NCBI RefSeq assembly: GCF_036017915.1
Contig: NZ_CP107929.1
Coordinates: 5,274,001-5,338,000 of the forward strand
DNA from: Micromonospora sp. NBC_00421
Lineage (GTDB): Bacteria > Actinomycetota > Actinomycetes > Mycobacteriales > Micromonosporaceae
Direction: 5' to 3'
DNA: 64,000 bases
The notes beneath the pieces were generated by a model. That model had not been told where the DNA came from. It worked only from the letters and a program-made list of their open reading frames with translations, and ran no database searches. Position numbers and translations under genes: made by a program. This document shows, piece by piece, positions 15,164 to 24,277 of the stretch (position 1 is the first letter of the stretch; every line of letters begins with the position of its first letter).

Positions 15164-17569
15164 GTGCGCAAAGTCGCAGTGGGTCTGCTCGGGCTCTCGC
15201 TGACGGCGACAGGTCTGGTGACGGGCGCGTCCGCCAGCGCCGCGCCGGCACCGAAGCTCCCGACGGCGGCCCCGTCGGTCGCGGAACCCCAGGCGGACCA
15301 CGATCTGCCCAACCCGCTGGAAACCAAGCGGCGGGCGCTGCGCCAGGAGGGCCTCAGCGAGGTCCTTTCCGGCAAGTCCAAGGCGCAGAAGATCAACGGC
15401 AGCACGGTCGTCAAGGTCGGCAAGACCCAGGCTGCGGGCAAGAACAACGCCCGGACGACGGCCTCGGGCGTCGCCCAGACGCAGGACCAGTACGTCGAGT
15501 TGGGCCGCGAGCGGACCGACAAGATCTTCGTCATCCTCGCGGAGTTCGGCAACGAGCGGCACCCGAGCTACCCGGACCGGGACACCGACCCGAACACCCC
15601 CGGGCCGACCCGGTTCGACGGGCCGCTGCACAACGAGATCCCGGCCCCCAACCGGGCGGTGGACAACTCCACCGTCTGGCAGGCCGACTACAACGCGGAT
15701 CACTTCCGCAAGATCTACTTTGGTACCGGCCAGGGTGACGAGTCGCTGAAGCAGTACTACGAGGCCCAGTCCTCGGGTCGCTACAGCGTCGACGGCGAGG
15801 TCACCGACTGGGTCAAGGTCAAGTACAACGAGGCCCGGTACGGCCGCTCCAACGGCTACCCCTGCGCCTCGAACGTCTGCAACAACACCTGGAACCTGGT
15901 CCGGGACGCCGCCAACCAGTGGGTCGCCGACCAGAAGACCGCCGGTCGCACCGACGCCCAGATCGCCGCCGACGTCAAGTCGATGGACGAGTGGGACCGG
16001 TACGACTACGACGGCGACGGCAACTTCAACGAGCCGGACGGCTACATCGACCATTTCCAGATCGTCCACTCCGGCGGCGACCAGGCCGACGGTGACCCGA
16101 TCCAGGGTGAGGACGCCATCTGGAGCCACAGGTGGTACGCCTTCGCCTCCGACCAGGGCAACACCGGTCCGTCGACCTTCCCGGGCGGCGGCACCCAGAT
16201 CGGCAACACCGGCGTCTGGATCGGCGACTACACCATCCAGCCGGAGAACGGTGGCCGGAGCGTCTTCTACCACGAGTACGGTCACGACCTCGGTCTGCCG
16301 GACGACTACAACGTCATCAACAGCGGTGACAACAACAACGAGCACTGGACCCTGATGGCCCAGAGCCGGCTCGGCGCCAAGAACGACGGCGGCATCGGCG
16401 ACCGGGGCGGCGACCTCGGTGCCTGGAACAAGCTCCAGCTCGGCTGGCTCGACTACGAGACCGTGGTGGCCGGCCAGAAGAAGACCCTGGAGCTGGGCCC
16501 GCAGGAGTACAACTCCGACAAGGCGCAGGGTGCCGTGGTGGTACTGCCCCAGCGGGAGTACAGCTTCCAGAACGGCAAGCCGTTCGAGGGGACCAAGCAG
16601 TTCTTCTCCGGTAACGACGACGACCTGAACACCACGATGACGCGGACGATCGACCTCACCGGGAAGACCAGCGCCGCGCTCACCATGAAGGGTCGTTACT
16701 CGATCGAGGAGGACTACGACTACCTCTTCTTCGAGGCCAGCACCGACGGTGGCCAGACCTGGGCCACCCTGCCGGGTACCGCCAACGGCAAGGCCCTCAA
16801 GGAGATCTCCCCCGGGCGCTTCGCCCTGGACGGCTCCAGCGGCGGCCAGTGGGTCGACGTCAACATCCCGATGAACGCGGCGGCCGGCAAGGCGGTGCAG
16901 TTCCGGCTGCGCTACCAGACCGACGGTGGCGTCTCGGAGGGTGGCTTCTACGGTGACGCGATCACCGTCACCGCCGACGGGCAGACCGTGCTCACCGACG
17001 GTGCCGAGGCCGGTGCCGCCGGCTGGACCCTGAACGGGTTCAGCGTCGTGGCCGAGACCTACACCCGCAAGTTCGACAACTACTACATCGCCGGCAACCG
17101 GTCGTACGTGTCGTACGACCAGTACCTCAAGACCGGCCCGTACTACTTCGGTTACGCGAACACCCGCCCGGACTACGTGGACCACTACGCGTACCAGGAG
17201 GGTCTGCTGATCTCCTACTGGAACCTCCGGTGGGCCGACAACGACACCTTCGACCACCCGGGCGAGGGTCGGAACATGATCATCGACGCGCACCCGGAGC
17301 CGCTCTACAACCTGACCGGCGCCCCCTGGCGGGCCCGGGTCCAGGTATACGACGCGCCGTTCAGCCTGAAGAAGGCGGACTCGTTCACGCTGCACATCAA
17401 CAGCGTGCCGCAGTACGTCCGCGGCCAGGCCGCGCAGCCGCTGTTCGACGACACCAAGCAGTACTGGTACCCGGAGCTGCCGAACCACGGCGTCAAGGTT
17501 CCGGCGACCGGCACCAAGATCAAGGTTGTGGAGCAGAACGGCACCTCGGTGAAGGTCCGCTTCTCCTGA
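15164..17569 (+). CDS. Secreted M6-family metalloprotease (immune inhibitor A type), copy 2
   Basis: 801 aa from the GTG 6 nt after GGAGG (MRKVAVGLLGLSLTATGL); in-frame upstream starts lack a ribosome site and spoil the signal peptide. Signal about 1-29, pro-region to about 125. Zinc motif HEYGHDLGLPDDYN: ligands H370, H374, catalytic E371. The calcium-like loop YDGDGNFNEPDG recurs as in copy 1, as do the C-terminal beta segments (YLFFEASTDGGQTW). It differs from copy 1 across the pro-region and C-terminus, so this is an old duplication rather than a recent one. Confidence 0.9.
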   Translation: MRKVAVGLLGLSLTATGLVTGASASAAPAPKLPTAAPSVAEPQADHDLPNPLETKRRALRQEGLSEVLSGKSKAQKINGSTVVKVGKTQAAGKNNARTTASGVAQTQDQYVELGRERTDKIFVILAEFGNERHPSYPDRDTDPNTPGPTRFDGPLHNEIPAPNRAVDNSTVWQADYNADHFRKIYFGTGQGDESLKQYYEAQSSGRYSVDGEVTDWVKVKYNEARYGRSNGYPCASNVCNNTWNLVRDAANQWVADQKTAGRTDAQIAADVKSMDEWDRYDYDGDGNFNEPDGYIDHFQIVHSGGDQADGDPIQGEDAIWSHRWYAFASDQGNTGPSTFPGGGTQIGNTGVWIGDYTIQPENGGRSVFYHEYGHDLGLPDDYNVINSGDNNNEHWTLMAQSRLGAKNDGGIGDRGGDLGAWNKLQLGWLDYETVVAGQKKTLELGPQEYNSDKAQGAVVVLPQREYSFQNGKPFEGTKQFFSGNDDDLNTTMTRTIDLTGKTSAALTMKGRYSIEEDYDYLFFEASTDGGQTWATLPGTANGKALKEISPGRFALDGSSGGQWVDVNIPMNAAAGKAVQFRLRYQTDGGVSEGGFYGDAITVTADGQTVLTDGAEAGAAGWTLNGFSVVAETYTRKFDNYYIAGNRSYVSYDQYLKTGPYYFGYANTRPDYVDHYAYQEGLLISYWNLRWADNDTFDHPGEGRNMIIDAHPEPLYNLTGAPWRARVQVYDAPFSLKKADSFTLHINSVPQYVRGQAAQPLFDDTKQYWYPELPNHGVKVPATGTKIKVVEQNGTSVKVRFS

Positions 17570-17600
17570 TCCGCTGATCAGCGCACCACCCGCTACACCC

Positions 17601-17633
17601 CGATGCCCGGGCAGGTCTCCTGCCCGGGCATCG
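17601..17633 (+). terminator. Hairpin terminator after the second M6 protease
   Basis: 15-bp perfect stem 17601-17615/17619-17633 with a TCT loop, followed at once by a small second hairpin (GCCCT...AGGGC, 17634-17648). Confidence 0.82.
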
Positions 17634-17752
17634 GCCCTCTTCAAGGGCTGGTGCAGCCGCCCCGGCCGCGCAGGAGGGGTGCCGACCCACCGACGACGTG
17701 GCACGCTGGCTCTGCGCGTACCCATGCCGGGTGCGCCGGGAACGGAGGCACC

Positions 17753-18091
17753 GTGACCGACGACCGGACCCCGACCACCCCGCCCGCCGGCCGCCCGGCG
17801 GCGCTCTCCGCCACCCCGCCGCCCACCCTGCGGCGACCGGCCTCGCCCCCACGGCACCCCACCGACCAGCGCCGACCGGACCGGCTCGCCGGCCGGATCA
17901 CCCACGGTGGCGACGGCCCGTGCTACGGCCTGGTCACCGACGACGGCCGGGAGTACGCGCTGCACGGCCCCGGCATGGGCACCTTCACCACCGGCACCAC
18001 CGTGCTGGTCACCGTCGGCCCGGCCGACCCGACCGGCACCTGCGGCCCCGGCACACCTGTCGGCATCGTCGAGATCCGCGTGGTGCGCTGA
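17753..18091 (+). CDS. Small protein with C-terminal beta (OB-like) domain, function unknown
   Basis: 112 aa from the GTG after GGAGG. Residues 1-45 are Pro/Thr-rich and probably disordered. About 47-112 (GRITHGGDGPCYGLVTDDGR onward) alternates short beta strands and glycine turns and ends in GIVEIRVVR, compatible with an OB-like barrel. No signal peptide or catalytic motif. I do not recognise a function. Confidence 0.6.
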   Translation: MTDDRTPTTPPAGRPAALSATPPPTLRRPASPPRHPTDQRRPDRLAGRITHGGDGPCYGLVTDDGREYALHGPGMGTFTTGTTVLVTVGPADPTGTCGPGTPVGIVEIRVVR

Positions 18092-18224
18092 CCCCGATCG
18101 GCCCGGCGTCGGCGCTCCCGGTGGCCCCTACTCCACCGGTCCGGCCGCCCCGCTCCACCGGTCCGGCCGTGCCGTACGGGTCGGCGGGGCGATCGACAGG
18201 CACCGAGGTCCTAGGCTGTGCCCC

Positions 18225-19157
18225 ATGACCGAGCAGCGTGGCGGACCCGTCGACGAGTCCTGCGTCCTCACCGAGGGACCATGGACACACCGGTTCGTCG
18301 GCGCGAACGGCAGCCGGTTCCACGTCGTCGAGGCGGGCACCGGCCCGATGGTGCTCTTCCTGCACGGCTTCCCCGAGCACTGGTGGGCCTGGCACGCCAT
18401 GCTCCCGGCCGTCGCCGACGCCGGCTTCCGGGCCGTCGCGGTGGACCTGCGTGGTTACGGCGCCAGCGACAAACCACCCCGGGGGTACGACGGTTACACC
18501 CTCGCCGCCGACGTCGCCGGCCTGATCCGCGCCCTCGGGGAACGCTCCGCCACCGTGGTCGGCGCCGGTTCGGGCGGCCTGATCGGCTGGACGGCCGCCT
18601 CGTTCCACCCCACCCTGGTACGCCGGCTGGTAGTGCTCGGCGCACCCCACCCGCTGCGGCTGCGCGCCGCGATCTTCGCCGACCCGCGCGGTCAGTTCGC
18701 CGCCGCCACCCCGGCGTTGAAGTTCCAGCTCCCCCGGTACGAACACGTGCTCACCCGCAACGACGCCGCCGAGGTGCCGGAGATGCTGCGCCGCTGGGGC
18801 GGGCCGCAGTGGGTGGCGGGCCCCGAATTCGCCGGCTACGCGCAGCGCTGCCGGGAGGCGATGTTGATCCCGCAGGCCGCCTTCTGCGCCCTGGAGGGCT
18901 ACCGGTGGGCCTTCCGCTCGGTGCTGCGGTTGCACGGCTACCGGTTCGTCCGGTTGATGCAGAAGCCCCTGGTCACACCCACCCTGCAACTGCACGGCGC
19001 CGTCGACGTGGCCTCGCTGCCGCGCACCGCGCAGGGCTCCGGCCGCTATGTCAGCGCCCCCTACGAGTGGCGGCTGCTCGACGGCGTGGGCCACTTCCCC
19101 CACGTGGAGGCCGGCGACGTGGTCCTCGGCGAGATCCTGCGCTGGACGAAATCCTGA
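18225..19157 (+). CDS. Alpha/beta hydrolase, epoxide-hydrolase-like
   Basis: 310 aa. Strand-turn motifs of the fold are present: HGFPEHWWAWH (oxyanion HGFPE with W-W, typical of soluble epoxide hydrolases), DLRGYGASDKPPRGYD, and GAGSGGLIGW in the nucleophile-elbow position. The elbow reads GAGSG, so the nucleophile would be Ser, or the residue usually Asp in epoxide hydrolases is replaced; the terminal GVGHFPHVE supplies the catalytic His. The cap domain follows at about 130-220. TAGGCT (18212-18217) ends 7 nt before the ATG, leaderless. Esterase rather than epoxide hydrolysis is possible because of the elbow. Confidence 0.75.
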   Translation: MTEQRGGPVDESCVLTEGPWTHRFVGANGSRFHVVEAGTGPMVLFLHGFPEHWWAWHAMLPAVADAGFRAVAVDLRGYGASDKPPRGYDGYTLAADVAGLIRALGERSATVVGAGSGGLIGWTAASFHPTLVRRLVVLGAPHPLRLRAAIFADPRGQFAAATPALKFQLPRYEHVLTRNDAAEVPEMLRRWGGPQWVAGPEFAGYAQRCREAMLIPQAAFCALEGYRWAFRSVLRLHGYRFVRLMQKPLVTPTLQLHGAVDVASLPRTAQGSGRYVSAPYEWRLLDGVGHFPHVEAGDVVLGEILRWTKS

Positions 19158-19172
19158 CCGCACCGGGTCAAC

Positions 19173-19214
19173 GGCTGGCGGCTGGCGGCTGGCGGCTGGC
19201 GGCTGGCGGCTGGC
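19173..19214. repeat. Six tandem copies of a heptamer
   Basis: GGCTGGC is repeated six times without error directly after the hydrolase stop codon and just before the end of the convergent gene. A simple slippage repeat; no function evident. Confidence 0.9.
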
Positions 19215-19218
19215 GGGG

Positions 19219-19584
19219 TCAGGCTCGTTGTTCGCGCAGGTCGGCGACCTCGGCGGCCGGGGCCCAGCCCTGGTAGACACCGAAGTCGAAGACCTCCAGC
19301 CCCATCGCCCGCGCCACCGGCCAGCGGCCACCTGTGTACTCGACCCGCAACCAACCGTCGTGCTCGCCGAGCACGATGAACGGTTGTCCCTGCCAGGTGC
19401 AGGTGGTCCGCACGTACGCCAACTCCTCGACCTCGTCGGCCGGGACGACCCGCACGTACCGGCCGGGGCGTACCTCCTCGAAGCCGTCGGCGGGCTCCGG
19501 CTGGTAGATCCGCACATGGTCGCCGTCCGGGCTGACCTGGTACTCCCGCCCCTGCCAGCGGGCCACGTAACCGTCCCGCATCAC
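19219..19584 (-). CDS. Conserved-looking small protein coupled to the SseB-domain gene
   Basis: 121 aa, ATGA overlap with the stop of the large upstream gene, so the two are co-translated. Sequence is beta-rich with many aromatic and acidic residues (MMRDGYVARWQGREYQV, GRYVRVVPADEVEELAYV); two halves look like SH3-type beta barrels around a WQG string that occurs twice (ARWQGREY and CTWQGQPF). No signal or membrane segment. Function not recognised; context suggests a partner of the SseB-domain protein. Confidence 0.6.
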   Translation of the reverse strand: MMRDGYVARWQGREYQVSPDGDHVRIYQPEPADGFEEVRPGRYVRVVPADEVEELAYVRTTCTWQGQPFIVLGEHDGWLRVEYTGGRWPVARAMGLEVFDFGVYQGWAPAAEVADLREQRA

Positions 19585-22500
19585 GGTTGGTCCACCCGTC
19601 GCCAGACCAGCGCGTCGGTGTCCAGGACGGCGATCACCCGTTCGGTGCCCTCCGCACCGATCCGCCAGAGCTGTGCGCCGTGCGGCAACCGGGCGCTGTC
19701 CACCTTGAACTCGGCCACCACGTCGCTGCTCTCCCCCGGGGCGAACCCGTTGCCCCGGAACGGCGCGCGTTCGATGACCCAGCCCTCCATGGCCCGCATC
19801 GCCGCCTCGTTCTGCCCGCCGTACGGGATGCGGTAGAGGCTCGGTCGGTACGCCGGCCAGCGCAGCACGTACGCCGCCTCGGCGTCCCGCGCGAAGGGGG
19901 AATCCGGGTAGCCGAGTCCGAGTGCGTCGTACAACTCGGCCGGGGTGGTCAGGTGGGCCAACTCCCCGGCCCGGTGCACGAAACCGGAGACCCGGTCGTA
20001 GCCCCGTTCGAGGTAGTAGGCGAGCTGGCTGGGGGCGATCGCCTTCTGCATCACCACCGGACGGGACGGGTCGGTGGCCGGCGGAGCGTACCGGGTGCGC
20101 TCGGCCGGCACCTCGGCGGCGGCCACCGGTTCGAGATCCGCCTCGTCACCGAGCCCGACCTCGGCCGCCCAGCTGGCCAGGGCGACGATCTGTTCGCCGG
20201 GCAGCTTGGCCCCGACCGGAGTGCCCGGGTTGACGGTGAACACCCAACCCGGGTCCGGCCAACACCGGATCAGCTGCACGAACCGGACCTCGATCGTCTC
20301 CACAGGCAGTACGTCGTGCTCGGCCAGCCGTTCCGGGGAGGTGTAGACCACCACGCACGTGTCGCCGTCCACGGTGCCGGTACGCCACTCGAAACCGGGC
20401 TCGCCGGGCCGACTGCCGGACGCCGAGTCGGGATTGACCGGGAGCAGCACCCGGGCCAGCAACAGGGTGGAGAGGAAACCGTCGGTGCTGCCGGCACCCG
20501 CGGCGTCCAGCAGGTTCTCCTCGACCTCGTTGGCGGGCTGGAACGACTCGTCGACGGTGGCGGCAGCCGGGGCAGCCGGGACGTCCTGGGCCGCGACGGG
20601 CGGAGCGTCCGGGGTCAGCACGGGTGGAGCGTCCACGGGCGGAGCGTCCGGGGCCGGGGCAGCCGAGGCCGGCACGGGCGGGGTGGACAGCGCGGCGGGA
20701 GTCGTGCCTGCACCGGAGGGCGCGACGGTGGCCGGGCCGGGGCCCGACGCCGGGGACATCGACGCGACCCGCTCGGCAGCGGGCGTCCAGAGGTCGTCCA
20801 GGTCGGCAGGCGGGCCGGCATCGCGTACCACCGCAGCGGTCGGCGAAGGCGACCCGGCAGCAGGAGCCGCCTGGGCGGCCGTGCCCGGACCTGTCTGGGC
20901 GGCCGTGCCCGGACCTGTCTGGGCGGCCGTGCCCGGACCCGTGGCATCGGTCGTCGGGGCGGGGCCGCTGGCGGTCGGCGGGACGGCGCTGTCGGTGACT
21001 GCGGCAACCGACGGGGAGGGCGGCGCAGCCGGCACGGCGACCGGCGTACCCGGAGCGGTGGGAGCCGCATCCGGCGTGGCGGTCGGGGGAGTCGCCGAAG
21101 GGGCCGCAACCGTGGGAGGGGCCGGCGGAGCGGCCGGCGCGGTCCGCGCGGCAGCCGGGGTCCACAGGTCGCCGGAGGCGGAGCGGGGCGGGGCGGGGGC
21201 CGGAGAGTCCGGCCCGGACGGGGCCGGTCGACCGCGTGCGGCGAGCGGACCGACACCCCCGTTCAGGTTGACCGTGACCTCGGCGTCCGAACCGCTCGTA
21301 GCCGGCCCGGGAACGACAGCCGGCCCCGGAACGACAGCCGGCCCCGGAACGACCGGAGGTACGGGAGCCGGCGCGGGAACGGTCGGCGGCGCGGTCGCCG
21401 GGGCCGGGACGACGGGCAGGTCCCGGGACTCCAGGATCACCCCCTCTATCACGATGGGCGTGAACCCCCGGCGTGCTGCCGGCGGCCCGGAGACCGGCTC
21501 GGCGGACGACGGTGACAGTTCCTCCGCCTCGACCGGCATCGACCCGGTCGAGGCTGCCGCACCGGCGAACGAGTCGGTCGAGGGCCGGGGCTGCCGCACG
21601 TCGGACGGGCCGTCCGGGGTCCGCGGCCGGCGGGGCAGGGACTGGGCGGCCTCTGCCGCCGACGGTCCGACCCCGAACGCCCGGGTCGGCTCCTCGGCCA
21701 ACGGGCCGACCCGGAAGGCCCGGGTCGGTTCCTCGGCCATCGGGTCCACCCGGAAGGCCCGGGTCGGTTCCTCGGCCATCGGGTCCACCCGGCGGCCGGC
21801 GGTCGCCGTGCCGTTGCCGTTGCCGTCGCCGGGGGCGGACCGGGTGGGCGGACCGGGCGGACCGGCGACCCGGAACGCCCGGGTGGCCTCGTCCTCGGCC
21901 GGCTGCGCGGGTGCCGGGCGTCGCCGGGGAAACGGCTGGCCGCCCAGACCGGGCCGGGCCGGCGGGTTGGCCCGCTCACCCGACCGCAGGGGATTCTCCC
22001 GTGGTGACCGGGAGGCGCCCCGGGCGGTGGACGGTTCGAAGAACGAGGCACGCCCGTTGGCCGGACCGGTGGGCTCCTCACCCAGTAACCGGCGGCGGGG
22101 GACCGTCGTCGGCCTGCCGGCGGTGGCCTGACCGGGCGTTGCGGCGGGGTCGGGGGAACCGGTGCCGACGGACCGACCGTCGACGGGTGGTCCCCCAGGG
22201 GCGTCGAGCGGACGGGCACCGGGTGCGACGACCGGACGACCCCGTTCGTCGGTCAGGGCCGTACCCCCCACCGTCCGGGTGACACCCCCCGTAGGCGGCA
22301 CGGCGGTGGACGGCGGGACCGGCCGGGACGGGGCCCAGCCGGCGGGGCTGGCGGAGAGGTCGGCGGTCGGCTCGACGTCGGACGTCCCGTCGACCCAGGT
22401 CCGGCCCGGCGTCTGTTCGCGTTCCGACCGGGACCGCGCACCCGGGGTGCGACCGGGCAGCCGGACGTCACCCCGGGAGAGCTGGGAGACGAACCAGGCG

Positions 22501-22850
22501 GGCAGGTAACCCTCGATCGGCAGGCCGGGGTTCACCGCCAGCCACCACTCGTGGTTGGGCCAGTCGGCGGCCAGTTCGGCGTAGCGGCTGCGGCGGCACG
22601 GACCGGCGGATACACCAAGGCAGGCGTGCATCGCCGCGGCCGAGGTGAAGGCCAACACGTGGGTACGGCCACCGGTGGTCCAGGTGCCCCAACCCGTAGG
22701 TGCCGCACCGGCGGCGGCCTGGCCGGCAACCGGGAGGAAGACGTCGGCCCCGGCCAGGATCCGGAAGTAGAGTTCCTGATCACCGGCGCGCAGCGCGTCG
22801 CGCATCGCCGTCTCGGCCTCGGTAGCCGGCTCCCAGTCGGTCACGGCCAC
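19581..22850 (-). CDS. Large SseB-domain protein with disordered repeat linker, linked to type VII secretion genes
   Basis: 1089 aa. An SseB-type domain at about 1-130 (AMRDALRAGDQELYFRILAG ... WWLAVNPGLPIEGYL). A second one lies at about 765-905, where NEVEENLLDAAGAGSTDGFL recalls the first and WVFTVNPGTPVGAKLPGE mirrors its end. The linker of about 600 residues is Pro/Ala/Thr-rich and disordered, with several tandem repeats. A third folded part, about 930-1089, ends the protein. No signal peptide. SseB domains occur in type III enhancers and in actinobacterial ESX-linked proteins. Divergent from mycosin. The exact role is unknown; an adaptor or regulator of the secretion locus is inferred. 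Confidence 0.65.
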   Translation of the reverse strand: MAVTDWEPATEAETAMRDALRAGDQELYFRILAGADVFLPVAGQAAAGAAPTGWGTWTTGGRTHVLAFTSAAAMHACLGVSAGPCRRSRYAELAADWPNHEWWLAVNPGLPIEGYLPAWFVSQLSRGDVRLPGRTPGARSRSEREQTPGRTWVDGTSDVEPTADLSASPAGWAPSRPVPPSTAVPPTGGVTRTVGGTALTDERGRPVVAPGARPLDAPGGPPVDGRSVGTGSPDPAATPGQATAGRPTTVPRRRLLGEEPTGPANGRASFFEPSTARGASRSPRENPLRSGERANPPARPGLGGQPFPRRRPAPAQPAEDEATRAFRVAGPPGPPTRSAPGDGNGNGTATAGRRVDPMAEEPTRAFRVDPMAEEPTRAFRVGPLAEEPTRAFGVGPSAAEAAQSLPRRPRTPDGPSDVRQPRPSTDSFAGAAASTGSMPVEAEELSPSSAEPVSGPPAARRGFTPIVIEGVILESRDLPVVPAPATAPPTVPAPAPVPPVVPGPAVVPGPAVVPGPATSGSDAEVTVNLNGGVGPLAARGRPAPSGPDSPAPAPPRSASGDLWTPAAARTAPAAPPAPPTVAAPSATPPTATPDAAPTAPGTPVAVPAAPPSPSVAAVTDSAVPPTASGPAPTTDATGPGTAAQTGPGTAAQTGPGTAAQAAPAAGSPSPTAAVVRDAGPPADLDDLWTPAAERVASMSPASGPGPATVAPSGAGTTPAALSTPPVPASAAPAPDAPPVDAPPVLTPDAPPVAAQDVPAAPAAATVDESFQPANEVEENLLDAAGAGSTDGFLSTLLLARVLLPVNPDSASGSRPGEPGFEWRTGTVDGDTCVVVYTSPERLAEHDVLPVETIEVRFVQLIRCWPDPGWVFTVNPGTPVGAKLPGEQIVALASWAAEVGLGDEADLEPVAAAEVPAERTRYAPPATDPSRPVVMQKAIAPSQLAYYLERGYDRVSGFVHRAGELAHLTTPAELYDALGLGYPDSPFARDAEAAYVLRWPAYRPSLYRIPYGGQNEAAMRAMEGWVIERAPFRGNGFAPGESSDVVAEFKVDSARLPHGAQLWRIGAEGTERVIAVLDTDALVWRRVDQP
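20866..20940 (-). repeat. 24-bp tandem repeat in the SseB-protein linker
   Basis: Two perfect 24-bp units (20890-20913, 20914-20937) preceded by a partial one encode GPGTAAQT-type octapeptides in tandem. They lie in the disordered linker and keep frame. Confidence 0.8.
21682..21798 (-). repeat. Three 39-bp tandem repeats encoding TRAFRV peptides
   Basis: Units 21682-21720, 21721-21759 and 21760-21798 encode 13-residue repeats of the form AEEPTRAFRVDPM. A further diverged copy (EDEATRAFRVAGPP) lies nearer the N-terminus. The acidic-Thr-Arg-Ala-Phe core is kept while flanks drift, which suggests selection on the core. Confidence 0.85.
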
Positions 22851-22998
22851 CTCTCCTCCCCGGATCAGGCCACAGGCGTCGCGTACAACCTACAAGGTGA
22901 AAACAGGATCACAATGGGCTGGCCACCGGCGGCAGGCACGGCGACCAGCCCGGGGGATAGCATTCCGTCGCGGAGTCGTCACGACACGGAGGCGGTAG

Positions 22999-24219
22999 AT
23001 GTCCCGATCCGGCAGTCGACGGGCAATGACCATCCTGACCGCCGCCCTGCTGGCCGCCCCACCGGCGGCCGTCGTGTCGTCGGTCACCCCCGCCCACGCC
23101 GCCCCGGCCTGCGCCACGTCGCCCGCGCCGGCCCGGCCGGTCGCCGCCGTCCCCTGGCCCCAGCAACGGTACGCCCCGCAGCGGCTCACCCCGCTGACCA
23201 CCGGCACCGGCGTCATCGTGGCGGTGATCGACTCGGGTGTCGACCGACGGCATCCCCAGCTGCGGGGCCGGGTGCTCGACGGCGCGGACTTCCTCGACCC
23301 GGGTGGCGACGGCACCCGGGACTGCGCCGGCCACGGCACCGGAGTAGCGAGCATCATCGCCGCCGGGGAGGGCGCCGGGGTGGCCTTCCGTGGGCTCGCG
23401 TCCGGGGCCCGCATCCTGCCGGTGCGGGTGAGCGAGCAGCAGGTCGTCGAGGGGCGGGAGTCGGGGCGTACGGTCAGCGCCGCCGGTTTCGCCCAAGCCG
23501 TCCGTTGGGCGGTGGACCACGAGGCCGACGTGCTCAACCTCTCCGTCGTGCTGTACGCCGACGTCCCCGCCGTGCGGGACGCGATCGACTACGCGGTCCG
23601 GCGGGACGTGGTCGTGGTGGCCGCCGCCGGCAACCTGCACGACGGCGGCGACCCGCTGCCCTACCCGGCGGCGTACCCGGGGGTGCTCGGCGTCGGGGCG
23701 GTCACCCCGACGGGCGCCCGTGCGCCGTTCTCGCAGATCGGCCCCTACGTCGACCTGGTCGCCCCTGGCAGTGACGTGCTGATGGCCGCACCGGGGCGGG
23801 GCCACCAGCGCGCCGAGGGAACCAGTTACGCCGTCCCGTTCGTGGCGGGCACCGCGGCGCTGCTTCGGCAGTACCGGCCGGAACTCGATGCCGGGGAGGT
23901 GACCCGCCGGATCGTGGGCACCGCCGATCCGGCGCCGGGCGGGCCACGGGACGGCTACGGGGCCGGGGTGCTCAACCCGTACCGGGCGGTGGTGGAGACC
24001 GGCGCCGACCCCCTGCCGGCCGCCCGACCGACGATGGGCCTGCCGGCGGAGCGGGTCGACCCGGAGCTCCTGGCCCGACGGCACCGACGGACGGCGGCCC
24101 GGGACCGGGCGCTGCTGGTCGCCGCCGTCACCGGCGGAGCGGTGGCGGTGGCGGTGCTGCTGGCCGTCGTGCTCCCCCGCGGTACCCGCCGCCGCTGGCA
24201 CCCGGCCGGATCCGCCTGA
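22999..24219 (+). CDS. mycP: Mycosin, type VII secretion-associated subtilisin-like protease
   Basis: 406 aa. Signal peptide about 8-35, S8 domain, and a C-terminal transmembrane helix at about 372-395 (LVAAVTGGAVAVAVLLAVVL) that anchors it facing outward. Triad: D78 (VIDSGVD), H112 (GHGTGVAS), S276 (GTSYAVPF); oxyanion N212 in AAAGN. A disulfide is likely between C39 and C109. Mycosins cleave secreted substrates and stabilise the ESX membrane complex. Divergent from the SseB-domain gene. Confidence 0.92.
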   Translation: MSRSGSRRAMTILTAALLAAPPAAVVSSVTPAHAAPACATSPAPARPVAAVPWPQQRYAPQRLTPLTTGTGVIVAVIDSGVDRRHPQLRGRVLDGADFLDPGGDGTRDCAGHGTGVASIIAAGEGAGVAFRGLASGARILPVRVSEQQVVEGRESGRTVSAAGFAQAVRWAVDHEADVLNLSVVLYADVPAVRDAIDYAVRRDVVVVAAAGNLHDGGDPLPYPAAYPGVLGVGAVTPTGARAPFSQIGPYVDLVAPGSDVLMAAPGRGHQRAEGTSYAVPFVAGTAALLRQYRPELDAGEVTRRIVGTADPAPGGPRDGYGAGVLNPYRAVVETGADPLPAARPTMGLPAERVDPELLARRHRRTAARDRALLVAAVTGGAVAVAVLLAVVLPRGTRRRWHPAGSA

Positions 24220-24277
24220 CGGCAACGCCCGACCGATGGGTCGCCGGGCGCTGCAGTCGGACGGTGCCGGTGCCGGT

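Noticed and set aside
15146..17965. A 939-codon minus-strand frame opposite the second M6 protease
   Set aside because: Same antisense artefact; no conserved motif and no start signal.
19173..19214. CRISPR-like array
   Set aside because: The repeats are 7 bp and contiguous, with no spacers and no cas genes.
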